The notes beneath the pieces were generated by a model, which searched no databases, was not told the DNA's origin, and saw nothing but the letters and a program-made list of their open reading frames with translations. Position numbers and translations under genes: made by a program. From NCBI RefSeq assembly GCF_019740315.1, contig NZ_JAHXZR010000006.1, forward strand, positions 124,001-188,000: 64,000 nucleotides of DNA. The letters are read 5' to 3'. The stretch comes from Oceanobacter mangrovi (GTDB lineage Bacteria > Pseudomonadota > Gammaproteobacteria > Pseudomonadales > Oceanobacteraceae). The first letter of the stretch is position 1; every line of letters starts with the position of its first letter. Below are positions 1 through 9,776 of the stretch, in pieces.

Positions 1-1
1 C

Positions 2-1252
2 CTGGCTGTACTGATCGCCTTTTCCAACCAGTACATCCTCAAACTTCAGACCACCATCGCGATCACCACTGGCTCTGTGCTGATCTCATTACTGCTGATG
101 CTTTCTTACAATCTGGTCGGTGATGAAATCGCTGCACCCGTTACCCAGGCGATGAGTACCATCGACTTTAACCAGCTATTACTGAAAGGCATGTTGGGCT
201 TTCTGTTGTTTGCCGGGGCGCTGGAAATTGACCTGCACGCGCTGCGCAAACAACGCTGGGAAATCACCATTCTGGTGTTGTTCTCAACGCTGGCGTCGAC
301 CTTTATTGTTGGTTACCTCGCCTACTGGCTGTTAGCTATGTTGGGATGGCCGGTACCGCTAATTTATTGCTTGCTGTTCGGCGCCCTGATCAGCCCTACC
401 GACCCGATCGCCGTACTGGCAATTATCAAGCAGATGAAAGCGCCGGAAGGCATTTCCATTCAGGTGGAAGGTGAATCACTGTTCAACGACGGTGTTGGTC
501 TGGTGGTGTTTACCACCATCTTTGCGGTGGCTTTCTCAGGCACTGAACCAACGTTCGGCAGCGTTGCCGAGCTGTTTATGGGCGACGCCGTCGGCGGCAT
601 CCTGTTTGGCTTTGTGCTGGCACTGATCGGCCATGTATTGCTGTGTAACTCGCTGCAGAACGCCAACATCCGCCTGCTGATTACCATGATGATTCCATCG
701 GCCGGTTTTGCGCTTGCCAATCTACTGGATATTTCCGGTGCGCTGGCAATGGTGGTTGCGGGTATCTTTATTGGTAACGTGACACGCGCCAAGGTCGCCA
801 ACCCGGATGACCCGATGAGTTCGCATTACATCAACAGCTTCTGGCACGCCACCGACAGTTTCCTCAACTCATTGCTGTTCCTGCTGATTGGTATGATGCT
901 GGTGACCATGCCGGTTTCCATGGCCGAAGTTGGCCTTGGTCTGTTGATGGTACCTGTGGTGCTGCTGGCGCGTTTTATCAGTGTCGGCATGCCGTTCAGC
1001 CTGTTCCGTCGCTACCGCAGCTACGACGTCAATTCCGTACGGATTCTGACCTGGGGTGGTTTGCGTGGTGGTCTGGCGCTGGCGATGGCAGCGTCGATTC
1101 CAACCGGCAAAATGGTGCTGAACGGGGTCGATATCCATAACCTGATTCTGATCATCACCTACATTGTGGTGATTTTCTCAATCGTGGTGCAGGGGCTGAC
1201 GATTGCGCCGATGATTCGCACCAGCATCAAGGCTGCTGAGCAGGCCAAATAA
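2..1252 (+). CDS. Na+/H+ antiporter, NhaP/CPA1 type (5' partial)
   Basis: Inner-membrane monovalent cation/proton antiporter that exchanges Na+ or K+ for H+ in pH and salt homeostasis. The reading frame is already open at base 2, so the true start lies left of the window; the GTG at 77 falls inside a membrane helix and is not a credible start. Visible family marks are many hydrophobic helices, an S-P-T-D-P-I segment near base 400, the ion-site block EGESLFNDGVGLVV near 470, and a WGGLRGGLALA segment near 1055 that is typical of CPA1 proteins. The end is TAA at 1250-1252. It converges with the oxidoreductase downstream across an inverted repeat. Ion specificity cannot be read from sequence. 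Confidence 0.88.
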   Translation: MAVLIAFSNQYILKLQTTIAITTGSVLISLLLMLSYNLVGDEIAAPVTQAMSTIDFNQLLLKGMLGFLLFAGALEIDLHALRKQRWEITILVLFSTLASTFIVGYLAYWLLAMLGWPVPLIYCLLFGALISPTDPIAVLAIIKQMKAPEGISIQVEGESLFNDGVGLVVFTTIFAVAFSGTEPTFGSVAELFMGDAVGGILFGFVLALIGHVLLCNSLQNANIRLLITMMIPSAGFALANLLDISGALAMVVAGIFIGNVTRAKVANPDDPMSSHYINSFWHATDSFLNSLLFLLIGMMLVTMPVSMAEVGLGLLMVPVVLLARFISVGMPFSLFRRYRSYDVNSVRILTWGGLRGGLALAMAASIPTGKMVLNGVDIHNLILIITYIVVIFSIVVQGLTIAPMIRTSIKAAEQAK

Positions 1253-1266
1253 TCAGCGGCTGATTC

Positions 1267-1300
1267 GCTCCCACGCTCCGGTATCGGCGCGCGTGGGAGC
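1267..1300. terminator. inverted repeat between convergent genes
   Basis: Ten-base arms GCTCCCACGC (1267-1276) and GCGTGGGAGC (1291-1300) with a 14-base loop lie between two convergent genes. There is no clear T-tract on either side. It may stop transcription both ways, or be a REP-like dispersed palindrome, since similar GC-rich stems are scattered in pseudomonad-like genomes. Confidence 0.45.
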
Positions 1301-1306
1301 CAGAAT

Positions 1307-2362
1307 TCACCCCTCCAACAGCTCACGCACTCGCGGCATTACCTGCTCGCCATACAGACGGATGCAGTCCAACTGATATTCATGCGGTACCGGCCCGGTG
1401 ACGTATTTCAGATCAAATCGCTGCAACGATAAATCCACCACTGCCCGGGCAATTTTGTTCGCCACCGTTTCAGCGGAGCCGACAAACAAGGCCCCCTGCT
1501 CAACTTCCTCGATAAAGCGGTCTTTGGTCATCGCTGACCAGCCACGTTCGCGCCCAAGGCGATTCATCATGCGCTGGTAATATGGCCAGAAACGTTCTTT
1601 CGCCTGCTGATCGGTTTCGGCCACAAAGCCTGGCGAATGCATGCCGATTGGTTTAGGCGACCGCCCAAGTCGGCTGCAGGACTGCAGATATAAATCCACC
1701 AGCGGCCGGAAACGTTTTGGAGCACCGCCAATAATGGCCAGCATCAACTGAGCATCGTGGCGTGCTACCCGCACCACCGATTGCGGCGTCCCGCCAACGC
1801 CAACCCAGGTGGTGAGTGGCTGCTGTTCAAATTGGGGAAATACCGCTGCCCGGTTCAATTCGGGCCGGGTTTTGCCTTGCCAGCTGAGCGGGTTTTCTCT
1901 GGTCAGCTGCATAAACAAATCAAGCCGCTCCTCGAACAGCAGGTCATAGTCCGCCCCCTGAAAACCAAATAACGGATAGCTTTCGGTGAACGCTCCACGC
2001 CCAAGAATCACTTCCGTACGGCCATTGGCAAGCGCGTCGAGTGTCGCAAAGCGCTGAAACAATCGTACCGGGTCATCCGTCGACAGCACAGTGACGGCGG
2101 TGCCCAACCGGATACGTCGGGTTTTGGCGGCAATCGCGCCAAGAATGACCTCAGGAGAAGAAATAGCGAAGTCATCGCGATGATGCTCACCCAGACCGAG
2201 GTAATCAACGCCAACTTCATCGGCCAGCACACCCTGCTCGACCACATCTCGCAGAACCTGCGCCATTGATTTGAGCTGAGCTCTGGCTGAATCCACAACG
2301 GCCGAATCCACAAAGGCCGTTACATCACCAAAGCTGTGCAGCCCTAATTCAATATTTGCCAT
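1307..2362 (-). CDS. LLM-class flavin-dependent oxidoreductase
   Basis: Bacterial-luciferase-like monooxygenase of about 351 residues, a TIM-barrel enzyme expected to use reduced flavin. Features seen: LGLGEHHRDDFAISSP near residues 56-71, where the EHH is characteristic of the family; an IRLGTAV strand near 84-90; VLGRGAF-like phosphate-binding segment (EVILGRGAFTESY) near 117-129; and a C-terminal block with the GSAETVANKI signature near 295-304 common in this family. The ATG at 2362 is preceded by a GGTGGAAG ribosome binding site on the minus strand. The physiological substrate cannot be told. It stands alone, convergent with the antiporter. Confidence 0.85.
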   Translation of the reverse strand: MANIELGLHSFGDVTAFVDSAVVDSARAQLKSMAQVLRDVVEQGVLADEVGVDYLGLGEHHRDDFAISSPEVILGAIAAKTRRIRLGTAVTVLSTDDPVRLFQRFATLDALANGRTEVILGRGAFTESYPLFGFQGADYDLLFEERLDLFMQLTRENPLSWQGKTRPELNRAAVFPQFEQQPLTTWVGVGGTPQSVVRVARHDAQLMLAIIGGAPKRFRPLVDLYLQSCSRLGRSPKPIGMHSPGFVAETDQQAKERFWPYYQRMMNRLGRERGWSAMTKDRFIEEVEQGALFVGSAETVANKIARAVVDLSLQRFDLKYVTGPVPHEYQLDCIRLYGEQVMPRVRELLEG

Positions 2363-2501
2363 TCTTCCACCCCGGGCTGTCGCCGATAGCTGTCATTGGT
2401 AGCGATCATTATGCCGTTGCGGCCAGCCCGGATTCAGCCCTGCCTCAGCAAACGCACTGTTACCACCAGTTTGACAGTCGCTTGCTGCGGTTACTGCTGA
2501 C

Positions 2502-3620
2502 TCAGGGCTGTATGGTGAGCTGATGACAGTCGACGAAGGTCAAGCCTGTTTGCTGGGCGAACTGGTTAAGCGCAGCGAGATTGTCGAGCGCCCTTGGGTG
2601 AACATCGTGATAGAGAATAATGCCGTGACGCCAAAGCAGCATCAGGGTCTTTACGCGGTCACGAACCTCGTCATTGGTCAGCTTTTTGTTCCAATCCTGG
2701 CTGTCGATATTCCACAGCATCACTTTTCCACCCTCTGCTGCCACATGGTCCAACAGTTCCTGATGCCGCTGGCCGTAGGGTGGTCGCAGCCAATACGGAC
2801 CTGACTGATAAGGCACCAATGCCTGGGTTGTTGCATCCAGTGATTCTGCCCACTGTTGCCATTTCTGGTGGCTTTTGTGCTGCTGACCATGAGAACCAAG
2901 ACACTGGCCATCGTAGGTGTTAATGGCAGGTTTCTGACTAACCAGTCGCTCTCCCAGCACAAAAAACTGGCCGTGAAGACCAAAACGGTTAAGCGATTCA
3001 ACCAGCATTGCGGTTGGGTTAACCACTTTGCCATCGCGGGTGGCGTCAGCAGCGGGGCCGTCATCATAGGTCAGCAGAAAATGCAGATCCGGAAACTCTG
3101 TGCCGTTAATTTCCTTATCGGGATCAAGCAAACTGATTTCACTGGTAATGCGGGGAAACAGGGCTGCCAGACGCACCTGTTCGTAGAGATAGTACTGATG
3201 GAATTTCTGGCTGGCGGTAAGCCATGCCGTGTTATCAGCTTGTGTTTGCGACAGTGGCTGGCTGACCAGTGACTGCCAGTCAGTGACTCCACAATCAGCA
3301 CAAGCCAGCTGATAATTTCGCAGCAGTTGTTGGCGGGTTCGATCACGCCAGCGATAGACTTCTTCGGCATTGATATTCTCGATGCCCGTGAATCCCTGGA
3401 TGTTGGCCTCGGAGTCGATATCGATCTGGTCCAGCAGTTGCGAGAATACGAGAATTTCTGCCGCAGATGCGCGGTTGAATTCCTGTTTGTTCACTATGGC
3501 TGTCGGCCACAATCCCCGATCCATGGTGGCGACTTTTTCTGGCCCGGCGGCGGTCGCAGGCATCGACAGCAGGGAAAACGACAATACGGAAAGTGCGAAC
3601 AGATGGGAGATTGGTTTCAC
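2502..3620 (-). CDS. polysaccharide deacetylase family protein (NodB domain), secreted
   Basis: Predicted exported carbohydrate esterase family 4 protein, 372 residues, that would remove acetyl groups from N-acetylated glycans. An N-terminal signal peptide is visible, with hydrophobic LFALSVLSFSLLSMPATAA then AGPEK. The NodB domain occupies about residues 180-360. Motif 1 is TYDDGP near 184-189, motif 2 is GSHGQQHKSH with metal-binding histidines near 243-252, motif 3 is LRPPYG near 279-284, and later motifs are WNIDSQDW and YHDVHP. All catalytic motifs look intact. The 180-residue N-terminal region before NodB is unassigned. Downstream of the VWA/TPR gene on the same strand with about 108 bases between, so possibly separately transcribed. 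Confidence 0.85.
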   Translation of the reverse strand: MKPISHLFALSVLSFSLLSMPATAAGPEKVATMDRGLWPTAIVNKQEFNRASAAEILVFSQLLDQIDIDSEANIQGFTGIENINAEEVYRWRDRTRQQLLRNYQLACADCGVTDWQSLVSQPLSQTQADNTAWLTASQKFHQYYLYEQVRLAALFPRITSEISLLDPDKEINGTEFPDLHFLLTYDDGPAADATRDGKVVNPTAMLVESLNRFGLHGQFFVLGERLVSQKPAINTYDGQCLGSHGQQHKSHQKWQQWAESLDATTQALVPYQSGPYWLRPPYGQRHQELLDHVAAEGGKVMLWNIDSQDWNKKLTNDEVRDRVKTLMLLWRHGIILYHDVHPRALDNLAALNQFAQQTGLTFVDCHQLTIQP

Positions 3621-3666
3621 CGGAAAATCCTTTAATCGGTCGGGAGCACGAATACCAGGATGGCAA

Positions 3667-3700
3667 AGCCCGGAACAACAGCTGACTATCGTTCCGGGCT
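3667..3700 (-). terminator. stem-loop after the VWA/TPR gene
   Basis: Arms AGCCCGGAAC (3667-3676) and GTTCCGGGCT (3691-3700) form a 10-bp stem with a 14-base loop just past the stop of the VWA gene at 3729. On the minus strand the stem is followed by only a short TTT, so it is a moderate candidate for a rho-independent terminator. Confidence 0.55.
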
Positions 3701-3728
3701 CAATAACAAATATCGGTTTGCAGTCAGT

Positions 3729-5453
3729 TTACAAACCAAGCTTCTCTTTCATCCGGGCGACGCCGGCGTCATAGGCATTGTGAGAACGGAAGGACATCGC
3801 CCAGTAGAAATTCTGCAACGCCTCTTCGTACTTGTTCTGGGCTTCAAATATTCTCGCGATGTTGTAGTAGGAGCTGGCGCTCACCACATTGCGGGTTTTG
3901 CCGCGAGCCAGAGCAATCGCCTTCCGGTTTGCCCAAATGGCATTTGGATAGTCATTGACGCGCTGATAAGCCAGTCCCAGATTGCTGTATGCTTGCGCGA
4001 AGGAAGGATCTTTATCGATTGCTTCCTTGTAATGATAAATCGCGTCTTCGTATTTCTTCGCGTGATACAGCTCTTCGCCCTTGCTGTTCAACTCCAGCGC
4101 AATACCATGGGCCATGCGGGCTTCCTTGGCTTTGCGAATGGGTTCGATCAGACGATCGGTTTTGCCGGAATAGAGCTCGACCTCACCAAAGCCTGTTTCG
4201 CTGGCACTTGCCTTGACGATACTGACCTTGAATTGGTTGATCGCCATTTCACGATCAAATTCACCAGAGATGAGCTGGCCGGAAGCATCCGGGCTATAAA
4301 AGCGTTTCTCACCACCGTTAATCTGAACCGCAACCGTTGTTGGCAAACTGGAGCCGGAACCTGCACGAATAGCAAATTTACCAACAGCCTCCGGTTTGTT
4401 GAAGTTCATCGCCAGCCATTCCCCTATGCCAGAACCGCTCACCCCTTCAACCCAGCCAGTGCTATCGGAACCATCAACAACATAATGCGGTGCATAGCTG
4501 GATTCACCGCCTTTGAGAGCATCCTTACGACTGGAAGCAGTCACCCAGCTCGGCGCCTGATATTGCGTCACGCCGTTGTCAAAATCATGCCCCTGAACCT
4601 TCAGTTCCAACGCACGCCAGGTGAAGTCGTACTCTGGGCGAGGACTGTTAAAGGTCAGACGATAGTTGCCAGAGCTACCGCCGGCAATCTGGGTAACAAT
4701 GCGCTGGAATTGGCCAGAGTCCTTGTCATAAAAGGTGCCGCCCAGATCCGCAGTCATTACCTTATACTGGTCGATGTTTGGCCCAACGGTATGAAACTTG
4801 ATGTTTTTGGCTTTCAGGGTATTAACCACATCATGCATGGTCAGTGACGTTACCGAGTCAGATGCGTGGAAGGTTGCATCGGTAATAAGTACAAAAATGA
4901 CCTCGGCCCCGTCGCGGAACGTGGCTGCGGCAGCCTCGTTAATCGCATCAAGGGCGTTCTCTGGCTCATCATCGCCACCATCGGCGTTGAGGTCAGAAAC
5001 CCAGCTTTTGAATACATCAGCCTTGTCGGTAACCCGGTATTTCTTATTGACGACATCCTTATAGGAAATCAGTCCCAGGTTATAGTCGAAACCGCTGCTC
5101 TGAATAATATTGGCGAATTCGATGGTTTTATTTTTCAGACCCTCGATTTCTTCCGCCATACTACCGGTATCATCAAAAACGAACACCACGTCAATACGAT
5201 TATTGCCCAAGCTGGCGTCTGTTGTTTCAAACCCGGTGAGAGCCACGTCTTTCAGATCTTCGGACAGCATGAAGTCTTTCATTTGAAAGCCGCTGACGGG
5301 CTTGCCATCCTTGTCCCGAACATTCACATTCAGTTCAATGGCGGGATATTGGCTTGCCACCGGCTGAATATAGATTTCACCTTCACTGGCCTGGGCAGCA
5401 ATAGCCGCAAACAGAGAACTGAAGACCAGCGTCCTTGCATAAATTTTGATCAT
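3729..5453 (-). CDS. secreted VWA - discoidin-like - TPR protein
   Basis: A 574-residue exported protein of three parts. Residues 1-22 are a signal peptide (cleavage likely after QASEG-adjacent AQA). A von Willebrand factor A domain follows at about 88-270, with an intact metal-ion-dependent adhesion site D94-x-T96-x-S98 in FVFDDTGSM. Residues about 320-430 look like a beta-sandwich sugar-binding domain of the discoidin / NADase-type glycan-binding kind (YVVDGSDSTGWVEG, then WLAMNFNKPEAVGKFAIRAG). TPR repeats fill about 445-560 (YHYKEAIDKDPSFAQAYSNLGLAYQ-type periodicity). The architecture suggests a periplasmic or surface scaffold. I recognise no specific pathway. The ATG at 5453 has no close strong Shine-Dalgarno. 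Confidence 0.75.
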   Translation of the reverse strand: MIKIYARTLVFSSLFAAIAAQASEGEIYIQPVASQYPAIELNVNVRDKDGKPVSGFQMKDFMLSEDLKDVALTGFETTDASLGNNRIDVVFVFDDTGSMAEEIEGLKNKTIEFANIIQSSGFDYNLGLISYKDVVNKKYRVTDKADVFKSWVSDLNADGGDDEPENALDAINEAAAATFRDGAEVIFVLITDATFHASDSVTSLTMHDVVNTLKAKNIKFHTVGPNIDQYKVMTADLGGTFYDKDSGQFQRIVTQIAGGSSGNYRLTFNSPRPEYDFTWRALELKVQGHDFDNGVTQYQAPSWVTASSRKDALKGGESSYAPHYVVDGSDSTGWVEGVSGSGIGEWLAMNFNKPEAVGKFAIRAGSGSSLPTTVAVQINGGEKRFYSPDASGQLISGEFDREMAINQFKVSIVKASASETGFGEVELYSGKTDRLIEPIRKAKEARMAHGIALELNSKGEELYHAKKYEDAIYHYKEAIDKDPSFAQAYSNLGLAYQRVNDYPNAIWANRKAIALARGKTRNVVSASSYYNIARIFEAQNKYEEALQNFYWAMSFRSHNAYDAGVARMKEKLGL

Positions 5454-5684
5454 TTAAAACACTTCCGAATACACAAATCGGCGTATATTAACCACGCATG
5501 CTCCAGAAGCCAGTCAACGACCCGGGAAATGTATTTTTTCTTGACTCAGTGCTCAATTAAAAGACATAAATAAATGGTATTGAATATCGTCACCTTGGCT
5601 GTTCAATAGCCGCCAGGTGTTTATATCCCAGAGAATATCCGTTGAAGACGGTGCAGCAGCATCCATGCTCTGCGCTGCCTTGAA

Positions 5685-6494
5685 TTATCCGCGCGCTTGC
5701 ACCAGTGGCGGCAGGTTGAACAGCTCCTTCAAGACCGCGTCATACTCGTCGGGATTAACCATCCGCTGGCTGGTTTCACCATTGGTGATGGTTTTCAGGC
5801 TGCTGCCCAGCAATATTGTGCGGCCAGCCGGATTGAACGAAACTACCAAGGGCTTTTGCACAAAAATCGCGTCCGGGTGGGTGGAGTTCATAAAGTTGGC
5901 TGGGGCGAAATCAATCCATTCCGGCGAGTACAAATCAAAGGCGTATTGGTTGGCCCATTCGCCCTGTACCAGTGCTTTCAGCAGGTAAGCCGGCTCACTG
6001 TTGGATGACGCCACAGGCTCCAGCATGAAAGTATCGCCGTCTTGCTGAACCGGCTGATTCAACACCGCCAGGTTCATTGGCGCACGAATACCGTAACTGC
6101 CGAAGCCCAGATCACACAGCCATTGTTCGCCATCGAGACTGACGATAATCGCCATATGCGTCTTTGGCCGCAGCACCGGGTAAAACATCGGCCGGGCCGC
6201 GACAAACTGGTATTGGATCCCAAGCGCTTCCAGCGCCATGGCAAAAACGCCATTCACTTCGTAGCAATATCCACCACGACCAACCCCTTGTGAATTCGGC
6301 AGCACGATTTTGCTGACGATTTCTTCCGGCTCCAACGAGACAATTTTGCCCGCCTGTACATCCAGGTTTTCAAACGGTACGGAAAACAGCTGACAGCGCA
6401 TCAGCTCAGCGACCGTTTCAATCGAGGCGCTTGGTGTTCCGGTATAACCGATACGGCAGAAATAATCAGCAAGGGAAAAGTTGGCGGCGTTCAT
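5685..6494 (-). CDS. nat: arylamine N-acetyltransferase
   Basis: Cytoplasmic enzyme transferring acetyl from acetyl-CoA to aromatic amines and hydrazines through a cysteine intermediate. The 269-residue length fits the family. The catalytic triad is visible: Cys77 in GRGGYCYEVNG, His113 in PKTHMAIIV, and Asp128 in CDLGFGSYG. The N-terminal FENLDV segment near 41-46 is also characteristic. A 230-base gap separates it from the VWA gene, so it is probably monocistronic. Its natural substrate in environmental bacteria is generally unclear. Confidence 0.92.
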   Translation of the reverse strand: MNAANFSLADYFCRIGYTGTPSASIETVAELMRCQLFSVPFENLDVQAGKIVSLEPEEIVSKIVLPNSQGVGRGGYCYEVNGVFAMALEALGIQYQFVAARPMFYPVLRPKTHMAIIVSLDGEQWLCDLGFGSYGIRAPMNLAVLNQPVQQDGDTFMLEPVASSNSEPAYLLKALVQGEWANQYAFDLYSPEWIDFAPANFMNSTHPDAIFVQKPLVVSFNPAGRTILLGSSLKTITNGETSQRMVNPDEYDAVLKELFNLPPLVQARG

Positions 6495-6645
6495 GGGTCA
6501 CTCACTACTGGTTGGCAAGCATCGCAGTCTAGCGGCCAGACCGCCCTTGAGGCAAAGCCCGCGGCCCTCTCCGGGCAATACAAATCCGAAGAAAAGCAGC
6601 GGTACAATTCCAGGTACAACTCCAGCCAGGTTCGAAAGCAGAGTA

Positions 6646-7779
6646 TCAGGATTGCCAAACCTGGCTGGCGATATCACATACCAGGCGGATCTTGTTCCAT
6701 TGCTCTGCCACCGTCATTTTGTTGCCTTCCTCAGTGGAGGCGAAGCCACACTGCGGGCTCAGACACAGATTTTCCAGTGGCACATATTGCGTGGCTTCTT
6801 CGATACGCGCCTTGATCACCGCAGCCTCTTCCAGCTCAGGGAACTTGCTGGTGATCAGGCCCAGCACTACCTTGCTGCCGTTGTTGTGCCAGTGACGCAA
6901 TGGTTCGAACCCACCGGAACGATCGTTATCGTATTCCAGAAAAAAGCCGTCATAGCGGGTGGCGAACAGTTGCTCGGCAACTGGCTCGTAGCCACCGGAA
7001 AACAGCCAGGACGAAGCATGATTGCCACGGCAGATATGCGTGGTGATCACCATATCCTGTGGTTTATCGGCCAGCGCATTATTGATGATGTTGGTGCACA
7101 CAGAAGCAATCTCCTGGGCATTCATGCCACGTGCCTGCAATTCCTGCTGTTTATTGGCGTCCGCCAGAAAAGCCCAGTTGGTGTCATCAAACTGCAGATA
7201 ACGACAACCGGCCTGATAGAACGCCTGAATCACTTGCCGGTAAGTTGCAGACAGATCGCGATAGAACTGATCCAGTGACAGGTAAATTTCCTGCAGCCGT
7301 GACGACCCATCGTTAGCCAGCAGTTCCTGCCGCAGAATCATGGTTGGGCTGGGAATGGTCGCCTTGGCTGTGGTTTTGCCATCGGTTTCAGCGACACGTT
7401 TCAGGAACTCATAGTGGCCGATAAACGGATGCTCTGGATTAAAACTGAGCTTGCCGACCAGACGGATGTTATAGGACGGTGCCGCCTTGCCTTTGAATTG
7501 CTGGTTGTAGCCAGCTTCCGGCACATAACCTTCGATACCCGTCAGGTTCTCCAGAAAGTCGATATGCCAAAAAGCACGGCGGAATTCGCCGTCGGTTACC
7601 ACGTCCAGGCCAGCCGCTTTTTGCTGCTGCACCAGTTCGATAATCGCGCGGTCTTCAACCTCGGTCAGGGCAGCACGATCAATAACCCCGGCCCTGAAAT
7701 CAATACGAGCCTGTTGCAGATAATCCGGGCGCAAATAGCTGCCAACAATATCGGCACGGGCTGGAAATGGTTTAATCAC
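6646..7779 (-). CDS. cobalamin-independent methionine synthase-like protein (MetE C-terminal family)
   Basis: A 377-residue protein made only of the C-terminal methyltransferase barrel of MetE, as in the short YxjG/YxjH group. Seen: start PFPARADIVGSYLRP, typical of the family; FDDTNWAF near residues 197-204; THICRGNHASSWLFSGGYEPVAE with the zinc-ligand His and Cys of the family (HICRGN) near 247-252; and a C-terminal LSPQCGFAST block carrying the last zinc-ligand cysteine. The methyl donor for these short forms is often not methyltetrahydrofolate polyglutamate, so the exact reaction is uncertain. Single gene, divergent from the antiporter at 7963. Confidence 0.85.
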   Translation of the reverse strand: MIKPFPARADIVGSYLRPDYLQQARIDFRAGVIDRAALTEVEDRAIIELVQQQKAAGLDVVTDGEFRRAFWHIDFLENLTGIEGYVPEAGYNQQFKGKAAPSYNIRLVGKLSFNPEHPFIGHYEFLKRVAETDGKTTAKATIPSPTMILRQELLANDGSSRLQEIYLSLDQFYRDLSATYRQVIQAFYQAGCRYLQFDDTNWAFLADANKQQELQARGMNAQEIASVCTNIINNALADKPQDMVITTHICRGNHASSWLFSGGYEPVAEQLFATRYDGFFLEYDNDRSGGFEPLRHWHNNGSKVVLGLITSKFPELEEAAVIKARIEEATQYVPLENLCLSPQCGFASTEEGNKMTVAEQWNKIRLVCDIASQVWQS

Positions 7780-7962
7780 TGCATATCCCTCATTGGATCC
7801 AATTCAATGAGCGGCATCCTAACGCAGCCTCGCCTTGATGTTGCGCGCAAATATTTCAGCATGATTTGAAGCCAATTCATGTTGCTGTAAGCAGCCCCTG
7901 CAAACGCGCCAAAATGCAGCTAATATCAGCCCTATTGAATCAGCGTCCAGGATTGTTCTGCT

Positions 7963-9747
7963 ATGACCGCCCTTCTGCTTTCTGTTGTTGCCGCCATTGC
8001 TCTGGGATGTCAGTGGCTGGCCTGGCGTATTCGTTTACCGGCCATTCTGTTTTTGCTGTTGGCAGGTCTGCTGGCCGGGCCCGGACTGGGATTGATTGAT
8101 CCCGATCAGCTGTTAGGTGAATTGCTGTTTCCGCTGGTGTCGCTGTCTGTCGCCATCATCCTGTTTGAAGGCAGCCTGACTCTCGATCTGAAGGAAATTC
8201 GTCAGCAACAACGGGTGGTGCTGAAGCTGGTGAGTATTGGTGCGCTGGTGACCTGGGCAGTGATTGCGGTTAGCTGTCAGTGGCTGTTTGAACCCGGCTG
8301 GGCGTTGAGTATTCTGTTCGGTGCACTAACGGTCGTTACCGGCCCGACCGTGATTGCGCCCATGCTAAAGGCTATTCGGCCAAAGTCCGAACTCGGTAAT
8401 ATCCTGCGCTGGGAAGGCATTGTGATCGACCCCGTCGGGGCCCTGCTGGTCGTGGTGGTGTACGAATTTATTGTCGCCCATGGCCAGAGCAGCGGTATTG
8501 GCAACAGTCTGCTGGCTTTTGTCGAAATCATCGCCGTTGGCACTGTGCTGGGTCTATTGGCCGGCTGGCTGCTGGGCAAGGTGCTGGCGCGCCAGTGGCT
8601 GCCGGAATATCTGCAAAACCTCGGCACACTGGCGAGCGTGATGCTGGTGTTCAGCGCTTCCAACACTCTGGTACATGAATCCGGCCTGCTGGCGGTGACC
8701 TTGATGGGCGCCTGGCTGGCCAACCGCCGTGATATTCATATCGCTGAAATCCTCAACTTCAAGGAAGAGCTCAGCCTGGTGCTGATTTCCGGGCTGTTTA
8801 TCCTGCTGGCAGCGCGGCTGAATCCGGAAGATATTCTCAGTCTTGGCTGGGCTCCACTGGCCCTGCTGGCACTGGTGCAGTTTGTCGCCCGGCCGCTGTC
8901 TGTGTGGGTTTCAACACTGGGCAGTTCATTATCGATCAAGGACAAGTTATTTCTTGGCTGGGTCGCGCCGCGTGGCATCGTTGCCGCGGCGGTTTCAGCA
9001 CTGTTTGCCATCAAACTGGAGCAGGCAGGCGAGCCTGCCGCCCGCCTGCTGGTACCACTGACCTTCTGTATTATTTTTGGCACCGTGATCTTCCAGAGCC
9101 TGAGTGCCCGTGTCTGGGCTCGCTGGCTGGGCGTGGTTGAACCGGCCCGTAATGGCTTCCTGATTCTGGGTGCCAACAAGGTTGGCCAGGCGATTGCTGA
9201 AATCCTGCAAAAGCAGCAGGTTCCGGTATTACTGGCCGATAGCAATTACGAGCTGATCCAGCGTGCACGGCTTGCGGGGCTGCGTACCTTCTTTGGCAAC
9301 CCGCTCTCGGACTATGCCGCCAATCGGATGGACCTCAGCGGTATTGGCAAACTGCTGGCGGTATCACCGGACCAAAGCATCAATGCGCTGGCTTGCAGTC
9401 ATTTCAGGGAAGAGTTTGGTGAACAGAAAGTGTTTCTGCTACCAACCGAAGCAGAAAAATACCTCAGTGAAAAACATCGTGCCGGAGCACCGCTGCGGGG
9501 CCATGCCTTGTTGGCCGAAGAACTCAGCTGGAGTGAACTGGCCTATTACCTGAGCTGTGGTTACGAATTCAAATCCACTCGCCTGAGTGAGGAATACAGC
9601 TACAGCACATTCCGGGAAACCCAGCCCACAGCTATCCCGATGATGAGCATTTCCGAACGCGGCCAGGTCATACTGCGAATCAGTGCCGAGGACTTTAACC
9701 CGGCTCCAGGCTGTCGGTTGATCAGCCTGTCCAAGCCGGAAAGCTGA
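7963..9747 (+). CDS. CPA-type cation/proton antiporter with C-terminal TrkA-N domain
   Basis: A 594-residue protein with an N-terminal membrane domain (about 12 helices, residues 1-385) followed by a cytosolic Rossmann RCK/TrkA-N domain at about 394-520. The nucleotide-binding glycine motif is ILGANKVGQAIAE. The antiporter signature is GPTVIAPMLKAIRP near 126-139 and the ion-site region is WEGIVIDPVGALLVV. The RCK domain implies gating by nucleotide or ligand, as in K+/H+ or Na+/H+ antiporters. The two antiporters in this window are different types: this one has the regulatory domain and the one at the left edge does not. ATG at 7963; divergent from the MetE-like gene. Confidence 0.88.
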   Translation: MTALLLSVVAAIALGCQWLAWRIRLPAILFLLLAGLLAGPGLGLIDPDQLLGELLFPLVSLSVAIILFEGSLTLDLKEIRQQQRVVLKLVSIGALVTWAVIAVSCQWLFEPGWALSILFGALTVVTGPTVIAPMLKAIRPKSELGNILRWEGIVIDPVGALLVVVVYEFIVAHGQSSGIGNSLLAFVEIIAVGTVLGLLAGWLLGKVLARQWLPEYLQNLGTLASVMLVFSASNTLVHESGLLAVTLMGAWLANRRDIHIAEILNFKEELSLVLISGLFILLAARLNPEDILSLGWAPLALLALVQFVARPLSVWVSTLGSSLSIKDKLFLGWVAPRGIVAAAVSALFAIKLEQAGEPAARLLVPLTFCIIFGTVIFQSLSARVWARWLGVVEPARNGFLILGANKVGQAIAEILQKQQVPVLLADSNYELIQRARLAGLRTFFGNPLSDYAANRMDLSGIGKLLAVSPDQSINALACSHFREEFGEQKVFLLPTEAEKYLSEKHRAGAPLRGHALLAEELSWSELAYYLSCGYEFKSTRLSEEYSYSTFRETQPTAIPMMSISERGQVILRISAEDFNPAPGCRLISLSKPES

Positions 9748-9776
9748 CCCGTTAGATTACTGAACGGTTCAGCAAA

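Noticed and set aside
3660-4847. 395-codon open frame on the plus strand opposite the VWA/TPR gene
   Set aside because: Overlaps the VWA gene, which has signal peptide, MIDAS and TPRs; the product has no recognisable features.
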